Source of the DNA: JBHENW01 sp046261875
GTDB taxonomy: Bacteria > Acidobacteriota > Thermoanaerobaculia > UBA5066 > Gp7-AA6
Direction: 5' to 3'
Length of the DNA stretch: 14,619 bases
NCBI GenBank assembly: GCA_046261875.1
Contig: JBHENW010000058.1
Location: forward strand, 1-14,619
The stretch's first letter is position 1, and each line of letters starts with the position of its first letter. The notes below the pieces were generated by a model that saw only the letters and a list, made by a program, of their open reading frames with translations, did not search any database and was not told the DNA's origin. Below, piece after piece: positions 1 to 6,270 of this stretch. The translations under genes and the position numbers were made by a program.

Positions 1-1140
1 CTCCGGCTGCGCGAAGAGGGGTTGGCCGTCCACGCCGTGACCGTGGACACGGGCGGTTTCTCCGCGCGCCAGAAACGGGCCATCGCGCAGCGTGCCCGCG
101 CCGCCGGGGTGACGCGGTACGCGCTCCTCGACGGGCGCCGCGAGGTCTACGAGCGGTTCGCGCTGCCGCTTATCTTCGGCAACGTCCTGCGCGGCGGCGT
201 CTATCCGCTGTCCGTCGCGGCGGAGCGGGCGGTCCAGGCGCAGATGGTCGCGGGACATGCCCGCACGATCCGCGCTGCGGCGATCGCGCACGGGTCGACG
301 GCCGCGGGCAACGACCAGTTCCGTTTCGACGCCGCCCTCCGGATCCTGGCGCCGGAGGTGGAGGTGCGGGCGCCCGTGCGCGATTCCGGCGTCACGCGCG
401 AGGAGGAGACGGCCTTTCTCACCGCCTCCGGGATCCGGATCCCGCCGTCGCTGACGCGCTACTCCGTCAACGAGGGTCTGTGGGGGACGACGATCGGCGG
501 GGGAGAGATCCATGATCCCTGGCAGCTTCCGCCCGAAAGCCTGTTTCCCGGGAGCACCATCGCCGCGGCGCCCCGCAAGCCACGCGCCGTGACGATCGGA
601 TTCCGGCGTGGCCGTCCCGTCTCGCGCGACGGCCGGCGCGTGGACGCTTTGCGCCTGATCGCCTCCTTGAACGCGCTCGGACGCCGGTACGGCGCCGGCC
701 GGGGGGTGCACCTCGGCGACACGATCCTCGGCGCAAAAGGGCGGATCGTCTTCGAAGCCCCGGCGGCGCTGGCGCTCATCGCCGCGCACGGCGAGCTGGA
801 GAAGCTCGTGATGACGAAGGAGCAGCGCCAGCTCAAGGCCCTCGTCGGCGAGGCCTACGGCCGGCTCCTCCACGAAGGGCTCGCATTCGACCCCGCCGCG
901 GCCGACGCCGAGAACTATCTGCGCGGCAGCCAGGACCGCGTAACGGGGGAGGCGCGGGTCCGTTTCACCCCGGGCGCGTTTCACGTGGAAGGCGTGCGCA
1001 GCCCCCGTTCCCTCATGACGTCGCGGCTCGTCCGGTACGGCGAATCCAACGCGTACCTGACGCCGGCGGAAGCCCGGGGCGTCGGAAAGACGCTTGCGCT
1101 ACCCGGGGTCCTCGCGTCCATGGCGCGGGAGAGGCCGTGA
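1..1140 (+). CDS. argG: Argininosuccinate synthase, 5'-partial
   Basis: This enzyme joins citrulline and aspartate with ATP to give argininosuccinate, the penultimate step of arginine synthesis, in the cytoplasm. The reading frame is open from base 1, and 379 residues are visible. Roughly 20 residues, including the SGGLDTS ATP-binding loop, lie upstream of the window, so the in-frame TTG at 22 is not taken as the start. Visible family motifs are HGSTAAGNDQFRF, where most ArgGs have TGKGNDQVRF, then YSVNEGLWGTTIGGGE, HLGDTILGAKGRIVFEA, the LLHEGLAFDP segment and SLMTSRLVRYGE near the end. The GNDQ and GLWGT variants resemble Bacteroidetes-type ArgG as I remember it. The TGA stop overlaps the GTG start of the next gene. 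Function is secure; the phylogenetic remark is from memory. Confidence 0.95.
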   Translation, partial: LRLREEGLAVHAVTVDTGGFSARQKRAIAQRARAAGVTRYALLDGRREVYERFALPLIFGNVLRGGVYPLSVAAERAVQAQMVAGHARTIRAAAIAHGSTAAGNDQFRFDAALRILAPEVEVRAPVRDSGVTREEETAFLTASGIRIPPSLTRYSVNEGLWGTTIGGGEIHDPWQLPPESLFPGSTIAAAPRKPRAVTIGFRRGRPVSRDGRRVDALRLIASLNALGRRYGAGRGVHLGDTILGAKGRIVFEAPAALALIAAHGELEKLVMTKEQRQLKALVGEAYGRLLHEGLAFDPAAADAENYLRGSQDRVTGEARVRFTPGAFHVEGVRSPRSLMTSRLVRYGESNAYLTPAEARGVGKTLALPGVLASMARERP

Positions 1141-2156
1141 AGATCACCCTGGACAAGATCGCATCGTCCACGGCGCGCCTCGGCCTGCCACGCGAAGTCG
1201 AGGTGTCTCCCCACATCGAGGCGAAGGAAGGCAACGTCCTCGCCGTCCGGGCGCTGATGGAGAAGAGCGTGTACGACCGGCTCGAGCTGGTCAACGGCCG
1301 CATGGCGAAGATCAACAAGGGCGACGTGATGGCCGGGACCCTGGGGTACCGCCGGGCGCTCAAGGGGTTCGTCGGCACGATCCCGGAGTCCATCCACGTG
1401 GGGGACACGATCCACGTCCTGAACCTCGGCGGCGTGCTCGGCCTCTGCGTCGGCCAGAACCCCGACGTGGGGTCGCCGCTCGAAGTGGAGGTGCTCGGCG
1501 CCGTCCTCGTGGACGGTGAGCCGGCGAACATCCAGCGCAACTCGATCCCTCCCCGGGACGAGCTGGACGCCTGTCCGCCCCTCGTCGTCGTGGCCGGGAC
1601 CTGCATGAGCGCCGGGAAGACGGCAGCGGCATCGGAGATCGTCAAGCGCTTCGCCAACGCCGGCCATCGGGTCGCGGCCGCGAAGCTCGCGGGGGTCGCC
1701 TGTCTCAAGGACACGCTCGACATGGAGGACCACGGCGCTTTTGCGACGCTCTCGTTCCTGGACTGCGGGCTCCCCTCGACGGCCCACGTCGCGGACCTCG
1801 CGCCTTACGCCCGGGCGATCCTCTCGGACCTGGCGGCGAAGAAGCCCGACGTCATCGTCGTCGAGCTCGGGGACGGGATCCTCGGCGACTACCGCGTCGG
1901 CACCTTCTTCGAAAAGGAGGATCTCCTGCGCGCGACGAAGGCCGTCGTGATGTGCGCCAACGACCTCGTGGCCGCCTGGGGCGCCCAGAAGCTGCTGACC
2001 GAGTGGGGAATCCCCATCACGGTCGTGTCCGGTCCCGTGACGGACAACCAGACGGGCACGGAGTACATCCGCGACGCGCTCAAGCTCCCCGCCGCCAACG
2101 CGAAGAGCGACGGCCGGACGCTCTTTGGCATCGTCTACGAGGAGATCCGGAAGTGA
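1137..2156 (+). CDS. Unassigned P-loop NTPase inside the arginine operon
   Basis: I do not recognise a named family with known function. The 339-residue protein begins with GTG in a GTGA overlap with argG, preceded by GGGAG (1127-1131) five bases upstream. Residues 1-145 form a domain rich in Gly and Val, with KGDVMAGTLGYRRALKGF (61-78) and HVGDTIHVLNLGGVLGLC (87-104). Residues 150-339 look like a P-loop domain. GTCMSAGKT (154-162) has the spacing of the dethiobiotin synthetase/MobB P-loop (GTDTxVGKT), and VIVVELGDGILGDY (239-252) resembles a Walker B strand. MCANDLVAAWGAQKLL (272-287) follows. Cysteines at 104, 146, 156, 189, 210 and 273 are more than its neighbours carry, and C156 lies inside the P-loop. 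No signal peptide or membrane segment is visible. Placement between argG and argC implies a role tied to arginine synthesis, such as an ATP-dependent ligase, a kinase or a regulator. That is inference only. Confidence 0.85.
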   Translation: MKITLDKIASSTARLGLPREVEVSPHIEAKEGNVLAVRALMEKSVYDRLELVNGRMAKINKGDVMAGTLGYRRALKGFVGTIPESIHVGDTIHVLNLGGVLGLCVGQNPDVGSPLEVEVLGAVLVDGEPANIQRNSIPPRDELDACPPLVVVAGTCMSAGKTAAASEIVKRFANAGHRVAAAKLAGVACLKDTLDMEDHGAFATLSFLDCGLPSTAHVADLAPYARAILSDLAAKKPDVIVVELGDGILGDYRVGTFFEKEDLLRATKAVVMCANDLVAAWGAQKLLTEWGIPITVVSGPVTDNQTGTEYIRDALKLPAANAKSDGRTLFGIVYEEIRK

Positions 2157-3187
2157 CGCTCCGCGCTGCGATCTACGGCGGCGGCGGCTACGCGGGGGGG
2201 GAGCTGCTGCGTCTGCTCCTGAGCCACCCGGACGCGGAGCCGGTCTCGGTCGTCTCCCGCTCGCAGGCCGGACAGCCCGTCGCCGCCGTCCACGGCCACC
2301 TCGCGCGCCTGACGGACCTCGTCTTCCGCGAGGCCCTTTCGGACGAGGACCCCGAGCCCGATGTCGTCTTCCTCGCCGGAGCGCACGGCTTCGCCATGGA
2401 GGCCGCGCCCCCTCTGCTCGACCGCGGCCTCCCGATCGTGGACCTCTCCGCGGACTTCCGACTGAAGGACCGCGGCTCCTTCGAGCGGCATTACGGGACG
2501 GCCCCTCCCGCCTTCGCCCGGCAGGGCGAGTTCGTGTACGGGCTGCCGGAGCTGTTTCGGGAGCGCATCCGCGGCTCCCGCGCCGTCGCGTCGCCGGGAT
2601 GTTTCGCCACGGCCGCCATCCTCGCGATGGCGCCGCTCTGGAAGTCCGCGCTCGTCGCCCCGGACGCTTCGGTGGCGGTGTTCTCGGTGACCGGCTCCTC
2701 GGGCGCCGGCGTCATGCCCTCGCCGACGACGCATCACCCCCGCCGGGCGGGGGCGTTCTTCGCGTACGGAATCGACGGCCACCGGCACCTGCCCGAGATC
2801 GAGGAGTCGCTGTCCACGGTCGGCGCTCCGGCGGCGGGCCGCTTCGTGTTCCAGACCCACTCGGCCCCGCTCGTGCGCGGCATCTTCACGACGGCGGTCG
2901 TTCCGCTCGCGCGCCCCGCGGAGACCGCGGAGCTGCGCGCCCTCTACGAGGAGGCCTACGGGAACGAGTTCTTCATCCGCCTCGTGGAGGGCTCGCCCGA
3001 CGTCGGCGCGGTGCGCGGGACAAACTTCGCCGACGTGGGGGTCGCGGCGGGCGGAGGCGTCGCCCGGGTCTTCACGGCGATCGACAACCTCGTCAAAGGA
3101 GCGGCGGGACAGGCGATCCAGGCCATGAACATCATGTTCGGGTTGCCCGAGACCAGCGGCCTGAAGCTGACGGGGGTCTTCCCGTGA
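2153..3187 (+). CDS. argC: N-acyl-gamma-glutamyl-phosphate reductase
   Basis: ArgC reduces N-acylglutamyl phosphate with NADPH to the semialdehyde, the third step of arginine synthesis. I place the start at GTG 2153, giving 344 residues in a GTGA overlap with the upstream stop. The Rossmann loop IYGGGGYAGGEL then falls at residues 7-18, as expected, and GAGGAG (2139-2144) lies eight bases upstream. The frame is open further upstream, but that part overlaps the NTPase gene and matches nothing. The catalytic cysteine is C150 in ASPGCFATA; many ArgCs have NPGCYPT there. The histidine motif is GHRHLPEIEE (209-218). SGAGVMPSPTTH (184-195), VRGIFTTAVV and a GGGVARVFTAIDNLVKGAAGQA-like C-terminal stretch are typical. 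An acetylated or succinylated substrate cannot be told from ArgC alone. The P-loop codons include a run of eight Gs. Confidence 0.95.
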   Translation: MTLRAAIYGGGGYAGGELLRLLLSHPDAEPVSVVSRSQAGQPVAAVHGHLARLTDLVFREALSDEDPEPDVVFLAGAHGFAMEAAPPLLDRGLPIVDLSADFRLKDRGSFERHYGTAPPAFARQGEFVYGLPELFRERIRGSRAVASPGCFATAAILAMAPLWKSALVAPDASVAVFSVTGSSGAGVMPSPTTHHPRRAGAFFAYGIDGHRHLPEIEESLSTVGAPAAGRFVFQTHSAPLVRGIFTTAVVPLARPAETAELRALYEEAYGNEFFIRLVEGSPDVGAVRGTNFADVGVAAGGGVARVFTAIDNLVKGAAGQAIQAMNIMFGLPETSGLKLTGVFP

Positions 3188-4326
3188 GCGCGACCGTGTC
3201 CGCGGAGCTCCCGAGCTACACCCGCTGGCCGGTGACGCTCGTCCGCGGCAGCGGCGCGACTGTCTGGGACGCTTCGGGACGCAGCTACCTCGACTTCTAC
3301 GGAGGGCACGCCGTCGCATCGACCGGGCACTCGCACCCGAAGGTCGTGAAAGCCATCGCCAGCCAGGCCCGCGAGCTCCTCTTCTACTCCAACGTCGTCG
3401 AGATCCCGGTGCGCACCCGCGCAGCGGAGGCGATCCTCCGCCACGCGCCGGCGCCGCTCGCGTCGGTCTTCTTCGTGAACTCCGGGACGGAGGCCAACGA
3501 GAACGCGATGCGCCTCGCGCGGCGCGCGACGGGGCGCGAGGACGTCGTCAGCTTCGAGGGAGCGTTCCACGGCCGGACCGCAGACGCGATTTCCGCCGCC
3601 GGCTCGGCGAAGTACCGGGAGCTGGGCCGGCCCAACGTCCCGGGGCACCGTCTGGCGCCGTTCGGCGATCTCCCGGCGCTGGATCGGATCCTCGACGAGC
3701 GCGTGGCGGCCGTCCTCCTCGAGCCGATCCAGAGCCTGGCCGGCGTCGTCACAGCCTCCCCCTCCTACTTTCGCGGCGTGCGGGAGCTCTGCGACCGGCG
3801 GGGCGCGCTCTTGATCTACGACGAAGTGCAGACCGGGTTCGGGCGAACCGGAAGCTTCTTCTTCGCGGGTAAACATGGCGTGGTGCCCGACCTCGTCACC
3901 CTCGCCAAGGGGATCGCGAGCGGATTCCCGATGGGGGCGGTCCTCGTCGCCGACCGGATCGCAGCGACCGTCCGGCCGGACGAGTACGGAACGACGTTCG
4001 GGGGCGGCCCGCTCGCTTGCGCGGCCGCGGAAGCCACGGTGCGCGTCATCGAAGACGAGGGGCTGCTCGCGCGAGTTCAGCAGGGCTCGCGGCTCCTCGT
4101 CGAAGGACTGCGGATCCTGCCGGGTGTCCTCGAGGTGCGCGGCGAGGGCTATCTCCTCGGGATCGCGCTCGACCGGCCCGTCCGGCCCGTGCGCGAGACG
4201 CTCCTTTCCCGCGGTGTTCTCCTCGGCGGCTCCGACGATCCGGCGGTGCTGCGCCTTCTGCCGCCCCTCGTCCTGACGGCGGAGGAGATCGCCCGCTTCC
4301 TGGCGATCTTCCGGGAGGCGCTGTGA
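3184..4326 (+). CDS. argD: N-acylornithine aminotransferase (PLP-dependent)
   Basis: ArgD transfers an amino group from glutamate to N-acylglutamate semialdehyde, giving N-acylornithine. It is a class III fold-type I PLP enzyme. GTG 3184 overlaps the argC stop (GTGA), with a weak GGGGG (3172-3176) upstream, and gives 380 residues; the family is near 400. Motifs in order are FFVNSGTEANENAMRLAR (96-113, phosphate binding), SFEGAFHGRT (123-132), IYDEVQTGFGRTG (211-223, with D213 for the PLP nitrogen), TLAKGIASGFPMGA (239-252, with K242 the Schiff-base lysine) and GTTFGGGPLACA (269-280). A longer frame in phase starts at 2125 but reads through argC out of frame, so it is not a fusion. The transcarbamylase downstream suggests the substrate is the succinylated semialdehyde, which ArgD-family enzymes can often accept. 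Confidence 0.95.
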   Translation: MSATVSAELPSYTRWPVTLVRGSGATVWDASGRSYLDFYGGHAVASTGHSHPKVVKAIASQARELLFYSNVVEIPVRTRAAEAILRHAPAPLASVFFVNSGTEANENAMRLARRATGREDVVSFEGAFHGRTADAISAAGSAKYRELGRPNVPGHRLAPFGDLPALDRILDERVAAVLLEPIQSLAGVVTASPSYFRGVRELCDRRGALLIYDEVQTGFGRTGSFFFAGKHGVVPDLVTLAKGIASGFPMGAVLVADRIAATVRPDEYGTTFGGGPLACAAAEATVRVIEDEGLLARVQQGSRLLVEGLRILPGVLEVRGEGYLLGIALDRPVRPVRETLLSRGVLLGGSDDPAVLRLLPPLVLTAEEIARFLAIFREAL

Positions 4327-5327
4327 GGCACTTCCTGACGACGCGGGATCTCTCGCAATCCGACTTCGAGAGGCTGCTCGCGCGCGGCGAGGAGTTCAAG
4401 AACGGCGCGGAGAGCCGGGCGCTCGCCGGGAAGCACGTCGGGCTCATCTTCTTCAATCCGTCCCTGCGGACGCGAGTCTCCATGGAGATCGCCGTCTCCC
4501 GCCTGCGCGGCACTCCCGTGGCCCTGTCGGTCGGAGGCGACGCCTGGGCAATGGAGTACGAGGACGGCGCCGTCATGGACGGCCCCGCCGCCGAGCACGT
4601 CACGGAAGGCGCAGGCGTTCTAGGGCGGTACTGCGACATCCTCGGGGTGCGCTCCTTCCCGGCGGGAAAGAACTACGACGAAGACCGGCGGGAGCCGGTC
4701 CTTCGGGGTTTCGCCCGGAACGCGGCGGTCCCCGTCGTGAACCTGGAGTCGCCGCTCGATCATCCCTGCCAGGCGATGGCGGACGCGATGACCATCCGCC
4801 AGAAGCTGCCGGGGGAGAAGGGACGGCGCGTCCTCCTGACCTGGGCCTACCACCCGAAAGCGCTGCCGATGGCGGTTCCCAACGCGTTCCTGCTCGCCGC
4901 ATCGCGGCTGGGCGTGGAGCTGGTGCTCGCGCGGCCGGAGGGCTACGACCTGGATCCCGAGATCCTCGAGACGGCGCGGCGCCACGCCGACGCTTCGGGA
5001 GGGACCCTCCGGGTGACCGCCGACAACGAGTCCGCCTACGACGGCGTCGAGGTCGTCTACGCCAAGTCCTGGGGGGCGCTCGCCGATTACGGCGATCCCG
5101 AGGCGGAGGGCGCGCGGCGCGGCGCTTTGCGGGACTGGAGGGTCACGGAGGAGCGGATGGCGAGGGGGCGCGGCGCCCTCTTCATGCACTGCCTTCCCGT
5201 ACGCCGCAACGTCGTCGTGGACGACGAGGTCCTCGACGGCCCACGTTCGGTCGTCCTCGACGAAGCCGAGAACCGCCTCTACGCCCAGCAGGCCATCCTG
5301 GAATGGCTGGCGGAGGAGCTCGGGTGA
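4323..5327 (+). CDS. argF': N-acylornithine transcarbamylase, predicted succinylornithine-specific
   Basis: The enzyme carbamoylates N-acylornithine to N-acylcitrulline. It belongs to the AOTCase/SOTCase branch, not classical OTCase: FFNPSLRTRVS (43-53) is the carbamoyl-phosphate loop, MDGPAAEH (85-92) is the specificity loop, LESPLDHPCQ (141-150) follows, TWAYHPKALPMAVPN (173-187) replaces the classical carbamoyl-phosphate/ornithine motifs, and HCLPVRRN (289-296) closes the active site. Aligned by eye to remembered Xanthomonas AOTCase, Glu92 is Ala90 and Lys302 is Val298, while Glu144 is kept as E142. B. fragilis SOTCase has Pro and Ile at the two changed sites. Published mutants at Glu92 (small residues or Pro) switch preference to succinylornithine. 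GTG 4323 overlaps argD (GTGA), with GGGAGG (4313-4318) upstream. Length 334 fits. Family assignment is firm; substrate choice is inferred. Confidence 0.93.
   Translation: MRHFLTTRDLSQSDFERLLARGEEFKNGAESRALAGKHVGLIFFNPSLRTRVSMEIAVSRLRGTPVALSVGGDAWAMEYEDGAVMDGPAAEHVTEGAGVLGRYCDILGVRSFPAGKNYDEDRREPVLRGFARNAAVPVVNLESPLDHPCQAMADAMTIRQKLPGEKGRRVLLTWAYHPKALPMAVPNAFLLAASRLGVELVLARPEGYDLDPEILETARRHADASGGTLRVTADNESAYDGVEVVYAKSWGALADYGDPEAEGARRGALRDWRVTEERMARGRGALFMHCLPVRRNVVVDDEVLDGPRSVVLDEAENRLYAQQAILEWLAEELG
5312..5318 (+). promoter_or_regulatory. Ribosome binding site deciding the argB start
   Basis: GGAGGAG lies inside the 3' end of argF', five bases before GTG 5324. It fits that start well. The in-frame ATG at 5303 lies upstream of this motif, so the motif cannot serve it. 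This supports a 306-residue ArgB and translational coupling through the GTGA overlap. Confidence 0.7.
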
Positions 5328-6244
5328 GCCGCTCGAAGGCCCCGCGCCCCCCGCCGCGCCGCATCGTAGACGCCGAGATCCTGCGGGAGGCTCTCCCCTA
5401 CATCCGCCGGTTCAAAGGGAAGGACTTCGTCCTCAAGGTCTCGGGCAAGGTCACCGAGGACCATTCGAACCTCTCCTCCCTCGCCCAGGAGGTCGCGCTT
5501 TTGCACCAGGTCGGGATCCGCGTCACCGTCGTCCACGGCGGGGGAGCGCAGGCGACGAAGCTCGCCGAGCGGCTCGGCATGGAGACCCGGCTGATCAACG
5601 GACGGCGCGTGACCGACGAGGAGACCCTCGAGGTCGTCAAAATGGTCTTCGCCGGCAAGATCTCCGTCGAGATCCTCTCGGCCTTGCGCGCGCACGGGGT
5701 CCACGCCGTCGGCGTCTCCGGCATCGACGGCAACGTCGTCCTGGCGCGCCGACGCTCCAAGAAGCGCCTCCTCAACCGGGAGACGGGAAAGCGCCAGCTC
5801 GTGGACTTCGGCAACGTCGGCGACGTCGTCGAGGTGGACCCGCGCCTTTTGAAGACCCTCCTCGATGCGGGGTACCTCCCCGTCGTTTCCCCTCTCGCCG
5901 CCGACGCGGAAGGCCGCGTCTTCAACGTCAATGCGGATGCGATCGCCGCCGCGATCGCCGTCGAGCTCTCCGCCGAGAAGCTCATCCTCCTCTCCGACGT
6001 GCCCGGGGTCCTCGCGCGGGCGCGAGACCCCGAGAGCGTCGTCTCGGAGCTCACGGCGTCGGAAGCGCGGAAGCTCGCGCGCAGCCCGGCGGTGACCGGA
6101 GGGATGGTCGCGAAGCTCGAGGAGGTCGCGCGGGTCGCGGAGACCGGCGTCCGCGCCGTCCACATCGTCAACGGGAACCAGCGCAACGCCCTGCTGTCAG
6201 AGATCTTCGGCGACCGCGGCAGCGGGACGATGGTCGTGCCGTGA
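5324..6244 (+). CDS. argB: N-acylglutamate kinase with arginine-sensing N-helix
   Basis: ArgB phosphorylates the gamma-carboxylate of N-acylglutamate, usually the regulated step. I choose GTG 5324 (306 residues, GTGA overlap with argF') over in-frame ATG 5303, because GGAGGAG (5312-5318) sits five bases before it. Amino-acid kinase motifs are VLKVSGKV (36-43, with K38), VVHGGGAQ (69-76), INGRRVTDEETLEVVKMVFA (91-110), VFNVNADAIAAAIA (199-212, with N203), LLSDVPGVL (222-230) and TGGMVAKLEEV (258-268, with K264). The usual glycine pair after the first lysine (KxGG) is Ser-Gly here. Residues 18-33 (EILREALPYIRRFKGK) match the N-terminal helix found in hexameric, arginine-inhibited kinases such as those of Thermotoga and Pseudomonas. 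Feedback inhibition by arginine is therefore likely. The true substrate may be N-succinylglutamate, judging from argF'. Confidence 0.95.
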   Translation: MSRSKAPRPPPRRIVDAEILREALPYIRRFKGKDFVLKVSGKVTEDHSNLSSLAQEVALLHQVGIRVTVVHGGGAQATKLAERLGMETRLINGRRVTDEETLEVVKMVFAGKISVEILSALRAHGVHAVGVSGIDGNVVLARRRSKKRLLNRETGKRQLVDFGNVGDVVEVDPRLLKTLLDAGYLPVVSPLAADAEGRVFNVNADAIAAAIAVELSAEKLILLSDVPGVLARARDPESVVSELTASEARKLARSPAVTGGMVAKLEEVARVAETGVRAVHIVNGNQRNALLSEIFGDRGSGTMVVP

Positions 6245-6270
6245 AGGCACGCGAAAGGGTCGTGCCGTGA
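6232..6270 (+). repeat. 13-base direct repeat bracketing the argB/deacylase junction
   Basis: GGTCGTGCCGTGA occurs at 6232-6244, where its final TGA is the argB stop, and again at 6258-6270, where GTG 6267 starts the deacylase. The copies are 26 bases apart with a 13-base spacer (6245-6257). Removing 26 bases fuses the copies and restores exactly the GTGA overlap seen at the other arginine-operon junctions. This is therefore likely a small insertion or duplication in an ancestral overlap. Confidence 0.75.
6235..6266 (+). promoter_or_regulatory. Two mutually exclusive short hairpins before the deacylase start
   Basis: GGCACG (6246-6251) is the exact reverse complement of CGTGCC, which occurs on both sides. 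It can pair with 6235-6240, giving a six-pair stem whose five-base loop holds the argB stop. It can also pair with 6261-6266, giving a six-pair stem with loop CGAAAGGGT that exposes the AAAGGG ribosome site for GTG 6267. The pairing is seen directly. A regulatory effect is speculation, and six-base stems are weak. Confidence 0.4.

Noticed and set aside
2125..4326. A long + frame that could suggest an N-terminal fusion to ArgD
   Set aside because: The first 353 codons are Arg/Pro-rich and run over argC in another frame. Homology to aminotransferases begins only after GTG 3184.
5303..5323. ATG 5303 as the argB start
   Set aside because: It lies upstream of the strong GGAGGAG and would give a 25-base overlap, whereas GTG 5324 has ideal spacing and the same GTGA overlap as the neighbouring junctions.
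5279..6163. Minus-strand open frames opposite argB and the other arginine genes
   Set aside because: They are antisense shadows with skewed composition, no ribosome sites and no recognisable domains.
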